From assembly GCA_900469955.1 (NCBI GenBank), contig UBYX01000011.1, forward strand, positions 16,890 to 80,889: a DNA stretch of 64,000 nucleotides. The letters run 5' to 3'. Made by a program: the position numbers and the translations under genes. Source of the DNA: Hyphomicrobiales bacterium (lineage in GTDB: Bacteria > Pseudomonadota > Alphaproteobacteria > Rhizobiales > Rhizobiaceae). The notes beneath the pieces are model-generated. The model was not told the origin of the DNA, did not search any database, and saw nothing but the letters and a program-made list of their open reading frames with translations. This document shows, piece after piece, positions 29,914 to 38,941 of this stretch; the stretch's first letter is position 1, and every line of letters begins with the position of its first letter.

Positions 29914-31425
29914 CTATGATTCGGGTAGCTCTATTCCGACCTTCTTGCACCATTCCCGCAGCGGCGTAAGGGTTTCGTGGCTTAGGGCCGTCGCAAGGTA
30001 ACCAAGCGTGCGCGGCATGTGCTTCATGTAGCCAGGTTTGCCATCCCGCTGCATGAGCCGCACCCAGAGGCCCGCGAGCTTGCAATTGCGTTGCGCGGCC
30101 ATGATCGCCCAGGCTTTGAGGAAAGCAGGCTCGTCGAAGGAGCCGAGGGAGCGGCGAAGGGTGACGTAGTCGACCATCATCTGGTCGGCGAGCGGTTTTG
30201 ATATGTCCACCCGCGCATCTTGCACGATCGACGCAAGATCATAGGCCGTCGGACCGATCATCGCATCCTGGAAATCGATCAGGCCGACGCGGTGCACACC
30301 CGACTCGTGTGGGCGCCAGATGATATTGGGTGAATGGAAATCGCGCAGCAGAAGGTTTTTTTCAGCGCCTGCCAATTCTCCGATCAGGCCGGCCCAGATT
30401 GCGAGATAGTCCTGCCGCTCTTCTTCGGTCGACGGAGCGCCGCGGCTCCATGGCAGATGCCAATCGATGAGAAGCCGGGCTTCCATCGTCATCGCTGTCG
30501 GATCGAAATCCGGGACGTGGTGGATATGGCTTTCGCCGACGGGCAGGTCCTGCCGCATCTCGTGGCTGTGCAGGAAAGCGAGACATACGACGCTTTCACG
30601 GTAGCGTTCCGGGATCGGCTGACCGCTCACGTCCAGGACTCCTTCGCTGCCGAGGTTCTCGATCAGCAGGATGCCCTGGTCATAGTCGACATCAAGGACT
30701 TGCGGCGCAGCGAGCCCCAGCTCGCGCAGATATTGGGCGATGGCGACGAAGGGATAGGCGTCTTCGGCGAGATGCGCCACCTTCGGATAAGGTTTGCCAT
30801 CGAGAACCGCCGGACCCTCCGGCGGTTTCGGCCAGTCCATCAGGATCGGCGTCTCGCCGTCTGGCGCCGTGATCTTCTCGTAGGCTCGCATCGAGGCGTC
30901 GCCGGTCAGGAAACGCCGGCGTGCGTTTTCGTAACCGTGCCGATTGAGGAAATCCCGGATCGCAAGCACCCGATGGATGCGCTTCATCTGGCTTTCCGGT
31001 CCGGTAATCGTGGCTTGTCGCCCGTGATCCTGATGTTCCAGGCGTAGCGAGATGCGCGCTGAGGGCAACAGATCCTCAGCCATTTCCGGCCACTCAACGA
31101 GGCAGATGCCGTTGATGAGCGCTTCATCGAAGCCGAGTTCGTCCAGTTCCGAGGCGTCGCCGAGCCGGTAGAGGTCGAAATGCGAGACCGGGATCCGCAG
31201 GTCGTAGCTCTGCACGAGCGTGAAGGTCGGGCTCGGGACTTCGAGTTCGTCGTCATCGGCCATCGCCCGCAGGAAAGCGCGGGCCAGCGTGGATTTCCCG
31301 GCGCCGAGATCGCCCGAAAGTGCCAGCCAGTCACCTTGTCTCAGTGCCAGCGCCAGATCTTCCCCGAGCCGAATTGTTTCGGCCTCGTCGGCAAGAACGA
31401 GCGTTAAATCGGTCGCGCCCGTCAT
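29914..31425 (-). CDS. tsaE: TsaE / AmgK-type phosphotransferase fusion
   Basis: 503 residues, two domains. Residues 1-145 are TsaE, the ATPase of the tRNA t6A37 threonylcarbamoyl transfer complex: Walker A GDLGAGKST (38-46), SPTFTL (65-70), HFDLYRL (82-88), EWPE (111-114). Residues about 150-503 are an aminoglycoside-phosphotransferase-like kinase with catalytic LLRDFHSPN (Asp362, Asn367) and LIDFQDA (Asp384). This matches AmgK, the anomeric MurNAc/GlcNAc kinase. It is a single open frame, so a true fusion. From memory, fused forms are annotated in other Rhizobiales. The start overlaps the divL stop by 4 bases; murU follows. Confidence 0.93.
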   Translation of the reverse strand: MTGATDLTLVLADEAETIRLGEDLALALRQGDWLALSGDLGAGKSTLARAFLRAMADDDELEVPSPTFTLVQSYDLRIPVSHFDLYRLGDASELDELGFDEALINGICLVEWPEMAEDLLPSARISLRLEHQDHGRQATITGPESQMKRIHRVLAIRDFLNRHGYENARRRFLTGDASMRAYEKITAPDGETPILMDWPKPPEGPAVLDGKPYPKVAHLAEDAYPFVAIAQYLRELGLAAPQVLDVDYDQGILLIENLGSEGVLDVSGQPIPERYRESVVCLAFLHSHEMRQDLPVGESHIHHVPDFDPTAMTMEARLLIDWHLPWSRGAPSTEEERQDYLAIWAGLIGELAGAEKNLLLRDFHSPNIIWRPHESGVHRVGLIDFQDAMIGPTAYDLASIVQDARVDISKPLADQMMVDYVTLRRSLGSFDEPAFLKAWAIMAAQRNCKLAGLWVRLMQRDGKPGYMKHMPRTLGYLATALSHETLTPLREWCKKVGIELPES

Positions 31426-34004
31426 TCGGCGGCGACGGAATGCGTCTTGCCGGCGGCACTCGGGACGCGGCAGGTGACGGTCGTTCCCTGGCCGGGCTTG
31501 CTGTCGATCATGACGTCACCGTGGTGCAGGTTGACGAAGCTTTCGACGATGGACAGGCCGAGGCCCGCGCCGCTGCGCTTGCCGCCCTTGGCGCTGGAGG
31601 AGAAGCGGTCGAAGACGTTCTTCAGCATCTCTTCCGGAATGCCGGGGCCTCTGTCGGTCACGGAGAAGAACACGTCATTGTGGGTGCGCCAGCAGTTGAG
31701 CGTGATGGCGGACCCTTCCGGCGCAAAGTTCGTGGCATTGGTGAGCAGCTTGATGAGAATCTGCTTCAGCCGCTGCTGGTCCGCGATGATAGTTCCCAGT
31801 CCGGCGGGCGCGGTAATCGCGAGCGTCACACCATTTTCGTGCAGCCGGTCGGCGATCTGCATCGCCACGTCGTCGAGCAGATCGTCGATGGCCAGTTCCG
31901 AATAATGGAGCTGCATGATGCCGGCATCGACGGTCGCAAGGTCAAGAATGTCGTTGACGATCGTCAGCAGCACCGAGGATGACGTCGAGATGTGGTCGAT
32001 ATATTCAGACTGCCGCTCATTGAGCGGGCCGATGCCCGGCGTCTTCAGGAGATCCGTGAAGCCGATGATGTTGGTGAGCGGCGAACGAAGTTCGTAGGAC
32101 ACGTGCTGCACGAAATCGTTCTTGATCTCGTCGGCCTTCCGCAGCGCCTCGTTCTTCTCTTTCAGCGCCCGTTCGGCCCGCGCGCTCGCAGTCATGTCGA
32201 CAAAGGTGAACATGGTCTGCGCGTTCGGCAGCGGCGTCACCGCATAGTCGAGGATCAGGCCGGAATAGAGTTCGAAAGTTCCCTGAAGCGACGGGCGTTC
32301 GTCGTCGAAATTGGTCAGCATCTGCCCGAACCGCCGCCAGCCGTCCGGTTTGTCGTAGGACGGCGCGCAGGCAGCCTCAATCGCCTTGATGTGGGTGTTC
32401 GGCTTGGCCTCGTCGGCCGTAATCCCCCACAGCGCCCGGAAGGCAGGGTTCGAGAGACGGATGCGACCGTCCGGACCGAAGACGGCTACGCCTTCGGAGA
32501 GGTGGTCGATGGTTTCGCCCTGGACCTTGACCAGTGTGTTGTAGCGGGTTTCGAGGTTCACCTGTTCGGTGAGGTTTTCAAAGACCCAGGTGGCTCCGCC
32601 TTGCGGATGCGCGGTAGCAATCACGCGCAGCGTCTGGCCATTTGGCAGGTGCCAGAGATCGGTCTGGGTGTCCGGGGAGCGATAGACGGAAAGCGCCGTT
32701 TCCTTCCAGCTCCGCCAGTTGAGTTGCTCCGGCAGCTTGCCTTCGCTGCGCAACTTGTCGAGCAGTTCACTATTGTCCGGCCGCGAGTCCAGGAAGGAAA
32801 GGCTCAGGCCCCAGAGCTGGGCAAAAGCCTGGTTGTAGAACTGCAGCCGGCGGTCGCCGTCGAAAATCGCAACTGGGGTTGCGAGATGATCGAGGGTTTC
32901 CGCATGACTTCTCAGCGTGCGTTTGAGTTCCTCCCGCACGGCTTCCGCTTCGGACACATCGATGGCCATACCTGCCGAGCCGCCCGGTACCACGACGTCC
33001 ACGACGTCGAACATGGTGCGGTTGCCGTGCGCCACGGTGGAAATTCGGTCGTGGAACGGCGAGGTCGGCGTCGCCGTCGCCTTGATCTTTTCGCGGGCGA
33101 TCGTTCCCAGGAACTCGCGGCCTTCTTCAATCGCCTGATCCGGCGTCGACGCTTCAACAGCGTCGCCGTAGGCATGGTTGACCCAGCTGAGTTTACCCTG
33201 GGCGTCTCGCCGCCATACCGGCTGTTCGATTGCGTCGAGCAGCGAATGGAATAGGGAGATCGAGCCGGCAAGCCGTTCGCGTTCGATTTTCAGTTCCGCG
33301 AGCTCGGCCCGCAAGTTGTTGAGCGCGATAAAGCGTACGAAAGCCTTGCCGCCCGAAACGCGGCCCTGGACCTCGAGAATCTCATCCCGATTGGTCTCGA
33401 CGACCATGTCGAAGGTACGTGCTTCGCTGCGAAGAGATTCGATCGATTTTTCGAGTTCGCCCGCTGACAGGCTGCGAAGCCAGCGGCCGAACGCCAGGAA
33501 TTCGCGATCCTGTTGGGGAGCGCCGGTCTCAGCCGGAAGCTGGCCAAGGAACTCGGGCTTTGATGCCCCGCCTTCCCAGATGATGATGCGTCGGTTCTTG
33601 TCGGCGATCAGCGCCTCATATTTCGAAATGCGTTGCTGGGCATCGGAAAGCGCGCTGCGCATTTCTTGTGTTTCGGCTTCCATATTGCCCCGCTGGCGCA
33701 CCAGCCAGACTGCGGAAAGCAGCGCTGCGCCAAGCGCGCCGAGGACGACCGAGGAAACCACGACTTCCGTCGAGGAAAAGAGCCGGGCCGCTTCGGTCGT
33801 GGACTGCTGCGCGAGAGCAGCGGTCGCAAGCCCGGAAAGAGCGGTTCCCGAGAGAACGGCGCTGGCAAAGCGCGCAAGACGGCCGAACCCGACGGCCGCC
33901 GCGCTGCCATCCGGAGCTCCGGAGGCAGATTGCGAGGCCGGAGAGCCAACTCCGTCGCAAGAGGAATCGGCCTGCTTGAACAGGCTCGTTTTTTTTACCG
34001 ACAT
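31422..34004 (-). CDS. divL: DivL-type PAS sensor kinase with tyrosine at the phosphorylation site
   Basis: 860 residues. Hydrophobic segments lie at about 47-65 and 81-102, a coiled coil at about 107-140, then several PAS domains (about 240-600), dimerization domain and HATPase. The H-box reads HVSYELRSPLT: Tyr637 stands where histidine kinases have the phospho-accepting His, the hallmark of Caulobacter DivL (Tyr550), which controls CckA/CtrA. The ATPase has DRGPGIPEEM and GAGLGLSI. The ATG at 34004 has a GGAGA upstream; an ATG at 34112 has no good site. First gene of divL-tsaE/amgK-murU-addB-addA. Confidence 0.9.
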   Translation of the reverse strand: MSVKKTSLFKQADSSCDGVGSPASQSASGAPDGSAAAVGFGRLARFASAVLSGTALSGLATAALAQQSTTEAARLFSSTEVVVSSVVLGALGAALLSAVWLVRQRGNMEAETQEMRSALSDAQQRISKYEALIADKNRRIIIWEGGASKPEFLGQLPAETGAPQQDREFLAFGRWLRSLSAGELEKSIESLRSEARTFDMVVETNRDEILEVQGRVSGGKAFVRFIALNNLRAELAELKIERERLAGSISLFHSLLDAIEQPVWRRDAQGKLSWVNHAYGDAVEASTPDQAIEEGREFLGTIAREKIKATATPTSPFHDRISTVAHGNRTMFDVVDVVVPGGSAGMAIDVSEAEAVREELKRTLRSHAETLDHLATPVAIFDGDRRLQFYNQAFAQLWGLSLSFLDSRPDNSELLDKLRSEGKLPEQLNWRSWKETALSVYRSPDTQTDLWHLPNGQTLRVIATAHPQGGATWVFENLTEQVNLETRYNTLVKVQGETIDHLSEGVAVFGPDGRIRLSNPAFRALWGITADEAKPNTHIKAIEAACAPSYDKPDGWRRFGQMLTNFDDERPSLQGTFELYSGLILDYAVTPLPNAQTMFTFVDMTASARAERALKEKNEALRKADEIKNDFVQHVSYELRSPLTNIIGFTDLLKTPGIGPLNERQSEYIDHISTSSSVLLTIVNDILDLATVDAGIMQLHYSELAIDDLLDDVAMQIADRLHENGVTLAITAPAGLGTIIADQQRLKQILIKLLTNATNFAPEGSAITLNCWRTHNDVFFSVTDRGPGIPEEMLKNVFDRFSSSAKGGKRSGAGLGLSIVESFVNLHHGDVMIDSKPGQGTTVTCRVPSAAGKTHSVAAE

Positions 34005-34158
34005 AACCGGTCTGTCTCCGTCCAATTGCCGCTCATCGACAAGACATACCATTTCGTGCCTTGCCCGGAGCCGGACGACCTGAGGTCGAACGGCCGGGAC
34101 GGCACGAATCATTCATAAAAGGATACTTGTTAAGGGAATCGCCGGGAAGGGATGCGGC

Positions 34159-34199
34159 TAAAAAAGAGGCCGCAGCCTTTTGTCAAGACTGCGGCCTCT
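34159..34199 (-). terminator. Intrinsic terminator of ahcY
   Basis: Arms AGAGGCCGCAG (34165-34175) and CTGCGGCCTCT (34189-34199), with a run of six A at 34159-34164 that is the U-run on the minus strand. It separates ahcY from divL. Confidence 0.9.
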
Positions 34200-34226
34200 A
34201 TATATTGTGGATTAACCGGCTACCGA

Positions 34227-35627
34227 TTAATAGCGGTAGTGTTCAGCCTTGAACGGGCCCTGCGACGACACGCCGATATAGGCAGCCTGTTCTTCCGAGA
34301 GCTCCGTCAGCTTAACGCCAAGCTTGTCCAGGTGCAGGCGCGCGACTTTCTCGTCGAGGTGCTTCGGCAGGATGTAGACCTCGTTCTTGTACTGGCCCTG
34401 CTTGGTGAAGAGCTCGATCTGGGCCAGCGTCTGGTTAGTGAACGAAGCGGACATCACGAAGGACGGGTGCCCGGTCGCGTTGCCGAGGTTCAGGAGGCGG
34501 CCTTCCGACAGCAGGATGATGCGGTTGCCCTTCGGAAACTCGATCAGGTCGACCTGCGGCTTGACGTTGGTCCACTTCAGGTTCCGGAGTGCCGAAACCT
34601 GGATCTCGTTATCGAAGTGGCCGATATTGCCGACGATCGCCATGTCCTTCATCGCGCGCATGTGCTCGATGCGGATGACGTCCTTGTTGCCGGTGGTGCT
34701 GATGAAGATGTCTGCGGTCGAAACCACGTCCTCGAGTACCACGACTTCGAAGCCGTCCATGGCTGCCTGCAGAGCGCAGATCGGATCGACTTCCGTGACC
34801 TTGACGCGAGCGCCGGCGCCGGCGAGCGAAGCGGCCGAACCCTTGCCCACATCGCCGTAACCGCAAACGACGGCAACCTTGCCGGCCATCATTACGTCGG
34901 TGCCGCGACGGATGCCGTCGACCAGCGATTCCTTGCAGCCGTATTTGTTGTCGAATTTCGACTTGGTGACGGAATCGTTGACGTTGATTGCCGGGAAGGG
35001 AAGCAAGCCCTTCTTGGAAAGTTCGTAAAGGCGGTGGACGCCGGTTGTCGTCTCTTCCGTGACGCCCTTGATAGCGTCGCGCTGCTTGGTGAACCAGCCC
35101 GGCGAAGCCTTCAGACGCTTCTTGATCTGTGCGAAGAGGATTTCCTCTTCTTCCGAACCCGGATTCGACAGCACATCCTCTCCGGCTTCGGCACGGGCGC
35201 CGAGCAGGATATACATCGTGGCGTCGCCGCCGTCGTCGAGGATCATGTTCGAGAAGCCGCCATCGGCCCACTGGAAGATCTTGTCGGTATATTCCCAATA
35301 TTCGGTAAGCGACTCGCCCTTGACGGCGAAGACGGGAATGCCGGCTGCCGCGATCGCTGCCGCGGCGTGATCCTGCGTCGAGAAGATATTGCAGGATGCC
35401 CAGCGGACTTCAGCGCCGAGCTCCTTCAAGGTCTCGATCAATACAGCCGTCTGGATGGTCATGTGCAGCGAGCCGGTGATGCGCGCACCCTTCAACGGCT
35501 TCGATTCGCCGAATTCGGCGCGGCAGGACATCAAGCCTGGCATTTCAGTTTCGGCAATGTCGAGTTCCTTGCGGCCATAGGAGGCAAGGTTAATATCCGC
35601 GACGACGTAATCCTTTTCAGTGCTCAT
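34227..35627 (-). CDS. ahcY: Adenosylhomocysteinase
   Basis: NAD-dependent hydrolysis of S-adenosylhomocysteine to adenosine and homocysteine in the methyl cycle. 466 residues, typical of the bacterial form with an insertion. The Rossmann [10 protein letters not shown] is central, followed by [13 protein letters not shown]. The substrate domain has [11 protein letters not shown] and [14 protein letters not shown]. The C-terminus ends in HYRY, whose lysine/tyrosine tail completes the partner NAD site. It has its own terminator and an unusual operator-like repeat array 115-145 bp upstream. Confidence 0.97.
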   Translation of the reverse strand: MSTEKDYVVADINLASYGRKELDIAETEMPGLMSCRAEFGESKPLKGARITGSLHMTIQTAVLIETLKELGAEVRWASCNIFSTQDHAAAAIAAAGIPVFAVKGESLTEYWEYTDKIFQWADGGFSNMILDDGGDATMYILLGARAEAGEDVLSNPGSEEEEILFAQIKKRLKASPGWFTKQRDAIKGVTEETTTGVHRLYELSKKGLLPFPAINVNDSVTKSKFDNKYGCKESLVDGIRRGTDVMMAGKVAVVCGYGDVGKGSAASLAGAGARVKVTEVDPICALQAAMDGFEVVVLEDVVSTADIFISTTGNKDVIRIEHMRAMKDMAIVGNIGHFDNEIQVSALRNLKWTNVKPQVDLIEFPKGNRIILLSEGRLLNLGNATGHPSFVMSASFTNQTLAQIELFTKQGQYKNEVYILPKHLDEKVARLHLDKLGVKLTELSEEQAAYIGVSSQGPFKAEHYRY

Positions 35628-35741
35628 GAAGCTCTCCAGGTGTTCGATAACGCTTGCCTCGCGTGCAGGACGCGCGACAGATCGCCCAGGCAGGCGAAGG
35701 CTGCCAGCGGTTTAGCAGGCTTACGGCTACGAGGCAACCGG

Positions 35742-35771
35742 GATATAAAGAAGTCTTTATATCTTTATATC
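35742..35771 (-). promoter_or_regulatory. Operator-like half-site array upstream of ahcY
   Basis: GATATAAAG (35742-35750) and CTTTATATC (35755-35763) form a perfect inverted repeat with a 4-base spacer. A second CTTTATATC (35763-35771) follows, sharing one base. On the ahcY strand this reads two tandem GATATAAAG copies then the inverted copy. It fits an operator for a dimeric regulator; ArsR-type SAM/SAH-responsive repressors controlling methyl-cycle genes are a plausible but unproven candidate. The A+T-rich core may also contain the ahcY -10 region. Confidence 0.55.
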
Positions 35772-35793
35772 AGGGCGGAGTAAGGAAAAGGCT

Positions 35794-36090
35794 TCAGGCT
35801 TCTTCACCGAACTTGTTCGCAACGAGTTCCCCCAGCGCTTCCAGCGCCTCGAGGGCCTGATTGCCGGCGGCGGCAACCTCAATGGTACAGCCAGTGCTTG
35901 CGGCGAGCATCATCAGGCCCATGATCGATGTGCCGCCGACCGTCGTGCCGTCCTTGGAAACGGTGATCTGCGCATCGAAGCTTTCGACCATCTGCACAAA
36001 CTTCGCGGAGGCGCGCGCGTGCAGGCCGCGCTTGTTGACGATCAGGAATTCGCGGGTGAGGGAGGACGACATTCGGGCGTTGGTTCTCAT
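35794..36090 (-). CDS. HPr family phosphocarrier protein
   Basis: 98 residues. Phospho-accepting His24 is in GLHARASAKFVQ. The regulatory serine site is Ser55 in GTSIMGLMML, matching Ser46 of Bacillus HPr and the target of HprK. It lies downstream of EIIA-Man and hprK in the chvI-chvG-hprK-EIIA-HPr group; the ATG at 36090 overlaps the EIIA stop by 4 bases (a second ATG six codons on is possible). No sugar permease is nearby, so the role is regulatory PTS. Confidence 0.94.
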   Translation of the reverse strand: MRTNARMSSSLTREFLIVNKRGLHARASAKFVQMVESFDAQITVSKDGTTVGGTSIMGLMMLAASTGCTIEVAAAGNQALEALEALGELVANKFGEEA

Positions 36091-36488
36091 TTGCCGCTGA
36101 GGACGCGGCTTGCGACATTGATATATTTCCGGCCAGCCTCCGACGCTTCGGCAAGAGCCCTGTCCATGTTGTTGTCGCCGCGCACACCGGCGAGCTTGAT
36201 CAGCATGGGCAAATTCATGCCGGCGATGACTTCCGTTTTGCCGCTTTCCATGACGGAAATGGAAAGGTTGGAAGGAGTGCCGCCGAACATGTCGGTGAGG
36301 ATGATGACGCCATGGCCATCGTTAGCGCTACCCACGGCATCGACAATGTCCTGCCGGCGTTGGTCCATGTCGTCTTCGGGGCCGATCGATACGGTTTCGA
36401 TGAATTTCTGAGGTCCGACGACATGCTCGACCGCATGACGAAATTCCTCAGCCAGCTTGCCATGGGTGACAAGCACAAGTCCGATCAT
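36087..36488 (-). CDS. PTS EIIA component, mannose family, stand-alone
   Basis: 133 residues. The phosphorylated His9 is in LVTHGKLAEEF, and TDMFGGTPSNLS near 65-76 is the fold signature. Without IIB, IIC or IID nearby it is a regulatory phosphoryl sink fed by HPr. In alphaproteobacteria such proteins sit in the PTS-Ntr branch with HprK. 125 bp separate it from hprK and it overlaps HPr by 4 bases. Confidence 0.93.
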   Translation of the reverse strand: MIGLVLVTHGKLAEEFRHAVEHVVGPQKFIETVSIGPEDDMDQRRQDIVDAVGSANDGHGVIILTDMFGGTPSNLSISVMESGKTEVIAGMNLPMLIKLAGVRGDNNMDRALAEASEAGRKYINVASRVLSGK

Positions 36489-36613
36489 GAAAACTGCCCC
36501 CTGCTATGGAAACTTGCGGCCTTATCGCATCGCAATAAAGCCGTCCAGCGGTGGGAAGCCATCTTCTCCATGTAGATTCGAAGTTCAAGTCAAAAAATCA
36601 GGCGGCCGGATAA

Positions 36614-37078
36614 TCAAAAAGGCATTTCACCGTGAAGATCAGCGGCAAATGCGGTGAGAACAGCCAGCGGATCGGGCGTTCCCTGCCATATCCTGACAAG
36701 CGGAAGCTCACCAAGGCCGGCGATGGAAAAGCGTTCGTTTTCCGGTGGAAGCCGTTCGCTCTCCGGCTGTGGGATGACGGCGACGGCGAGATCGAGTACG
36801 GCGGCCGGAATGCTGTCGACCCGCGCGATGCCGCTGCCGCGCAGTTCGATCAGTCCCGCGATCGCGTCAGGACGGCTGGCAACAAGCTGTTCGCCGTGGC
36901 GGGAGATGAAAACCTGATCATCGGCCACCAAAGCCGCAAAGGCGCCCTGTCTTCGAGCTGCTGCGACGCAGGTGAAGGCGAGCATGGACTTGCCGCTGCC
37001 GGAAGGTCCTGTGAACAAGATCCCGCGCGTACCCAGAACGACGGCGGTGGCATGAATGTTGTGGGCTCCGGCGTTCAT
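36614..37078 (-). CDS. hprK: Short HPr kinase/phosphorylase
   Basis: 154 residues, about half of the Firmicute enzyme: it is only the C-terminal kinase domain, as usual in alphaproteobacteria. Walker A GPSGSGKS is at 24-31; VADDQVFI carries a likely catalytic Asp, and ELRGSGIARVD corresponds to the HprK signature region. It phosphorylates the serine of HPr. The ATG overlaps the chvG stop by 4 bases, which ties PTS signalling to the ChvG/ChvI system. Confidence 0.93.
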   Translation of the reverse strand: MNAGAHNIHATAVVLGTRGILFTGPSGSGKSMLAFTCVAAARRQGAFAALVADDQVFISRHGEQLVASRPDAIAGLIELRGSGIARVDSIPAAVLDLAVAVIPQPESERLPPENERFSIAGLGELPLVRIWQGTPDPLAVLTAFAADLHGEMPF

Positions 37079-38865
37079 TGGGTTTCGCCAGCCGGCAGCG
37101 AAAGGATGAACCGCGCGCCCGACCTGTTGTCGGTTTTTGCGTCGTGCAGGTTTTCCGCCTTCAGCGTACCCCCGTGGGCTTCCGCGATCTGGCGGCTGAT
37201 TGAGAGACCCAGACCGGAATTCTGCCCGAAGCTCTCGCCTTCAGGCCGGTCCGTATAAAAGCGCTCGAAAATGCGGTCGATGTCTTCCGCCTGGATGCCC
37301 GGACCATTGTCATCGACGGTGATGGTGACCAGGTCCTTGATGCGCGACAGCCGGATCGAAATGCGTCCTCCTTTTTCCGGTACGAAGGAACGAGCATTTT
37401 CGATGAGATTGGTAACGATCTGTCCGAGACGGAGATCGTGGCCGTTGACGAGATAGGCCAATCTGTTGCCGCCCTTGCTGTCGATCGTCAGATCGATCTC
37501 CACCGGCTTGCGGCCGGTCCGTATCTGACGCGAGATATCGACTAGGTTGCTGAGCAGGTTTTCCATGTTGACCGAGGCGGCATCAGAACGGGCAAGCTCG
37601 GCGTCGAGCCGTGAAGCGTCTGAAATGTCGCTGATCAGGCGATCGAGGCGCCGCACATCGTGGAAGATGATTTCCGTCAGCCGCTGCTTCGATTCCTCCG
37701 ACTTCGCAAGAGGCAGAGTTTCCACCGCGCTTCGCAGCGAGGTGAGCGGATTCTTGAGTTCGTGGCTCACGTCCGCTGCAAAGCTCTCGATGGCATCGAT
37801 CCGGTCGTAGAGCGCGTTGGTCATTTCGCGCAGCGCGATCGAGAGATTGCCGATTTCGTCCTGCCGATAGGCGAAGTCCGGGATCTCCTCGCGCTGCTTG
37901 GCTCCGCGCCGGACGCGGATGGCCGCGGCCGCGAGCCGCCGTAGCGGATTGGCGATGGTTGACGACAGGAGTAGCGACAGCAGAATATTGACCAGCGTCG
38001 CGACACCGAAGACCCGCATGATCGCCAGCCGCTCCGCGTGCACGATCTTGTCAATGTCGCCGGCCTGGGTCGAGAGCAGAAGGACCCCAAGAACAGCCCG
38101 GAACCGCTGGACGGGCACCGCGACAGAGACGATAAGTTCGCCGCGATCAGTGACCCGAACCAGCGCCCCGCGTACGCCCGTCAGGGCATTCATCACTTCC
38201 GGGTAGATCGAGCCGTCGCCGCCCGGCGCTTCCTTGTAGACCGGCAAATTGCCCGGCTGCAGGAGCCGGTTGAAAAGGCTGCCGAACCATTCGCTCCAGG
38301 TCTGCGTCTCGTTTTCCACCGGGGGCAGGTCAAATCGCAGAACCTGGCCGCGCGAATAGAGGTGGCGGGAGTCGAGCAGCAGATTGGCATCGGCGTCGAA
38401 GATGCGGGCGCGGGTGCGGGTCGGTGAAATGAGCCGCCGCAGGACCGGCGCCACCCGTTCCGGGTCGATCGGAAAATCCAGGTCCTCGTCGTTCGGTACC
38501 GGCGTTATGCTTTGGCCGGCCTGGAGTTCGAGAAGCTTTTGGGGATCGATGGTGATCGAATTGGTGTCGACAGACGCCGACGCCGATATCGCACCCGCGA
38601 TGATCTCGCCCTGGGTCAGAAGGCTTTCCACGCGGGCGTCGATCAGCCCTTCTCGGAACTGGTTGAGGTAGAGAATGCCCGCCACGAGAACCACCGTCGC
38701 GGCGATGTTGAAGAACAGGATGCGACGAGTGAGGCTGGAAAAGACGGCATGGCCGAACACCCGGCGGATGAGCGTGAAAGGCCTCGACCAGAAACGTCGC
38801 GGCGCGCGGCGTGTCTCGACCTTCTCCGTTCGGGTCATTTCACTGTCGAATGTCTGATCTGCCAC
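37075..38865 (-). CDS. chvG: ChvG/ExoS sensor histidine kinase
   Basis: 596 residues. First membrane segment at about 49-67, a periplasmic domain of about 220 residues, a second membrane segment near 290-313, then HAMP, H-box ADVSHELKNPLTSL with His368, and HATPase with DNGPGIQAED and SGLGLSISRQIAEAHGG. Senses acidity and envelope state; controls exopolysaccharide, motility and virulence or symbiosis genes in Agrobacterium and Sinorhizobium. 76 bp downstream of chvI, overlapping hprK. Confidence 0.95.
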   Translation of the reverse strand: MADQTFDSEMTRTEKVETRRAPRRFWSRPFTLIRRVFGHAVFSSLTRRILFFNIAATVVLVAGILYLNQFREGLIDARVESLLTQGEIIAGAISASASVDTNSITIDPQKLLELQAGQSITPVPNDEDLDFPIDPERVAPVLRRLISPTRTRARIFDADANLLLDSRHLYSRGQVLRFDLPPVENETQTWSEWFGSLFNRLLQPGNLPVYKEAPGGDGSIYPEVMNALTGVRGALVRVTDRGELIVSVAVPVQRFRAVLGVLLLSTQAGDIDKIVHAERLAIMRVFGVATLVNILLSLLLSSTIANPLRRLAAAAIRVRRGAKQREEIPDFAYRQDEIGNLSIALREMTNALYDRIDAIESFAADVSHELKNPLTSLRSAVETLPLAKSEESKQRLTEIIFHDVRRLDRLISDISDASRLDAELARSDAASVNMENLLSNLVDISRQIRTGRKPVEIDLTIDSKGGNRLAYLVNGHDLRLGQIVTNLIENARSFVPEKGGRISIRLSRIKDLVTITVDDNGPGIQAEDIDRIFERFYTDRPEGESFGQNSGLGLSISRQIAEAHGGTLKAENLHDAKTDNRSGARFILSLPAGETQ

Positions 38866-38941
38866 TGCAGTCCTTCCACCGGACCAATCTATCTCTGATC
38901 CGGCCGTGGCCTCAAGTTAACCTTCCGAAAGAGAGCCGGTA

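Noticed and set aside
35628..35793. SAH or SAM riboswitch in the ahcY leader
   Set aside because: I could not trace the conserved core or pseudoknot; a covariance-model scan would be decisive.
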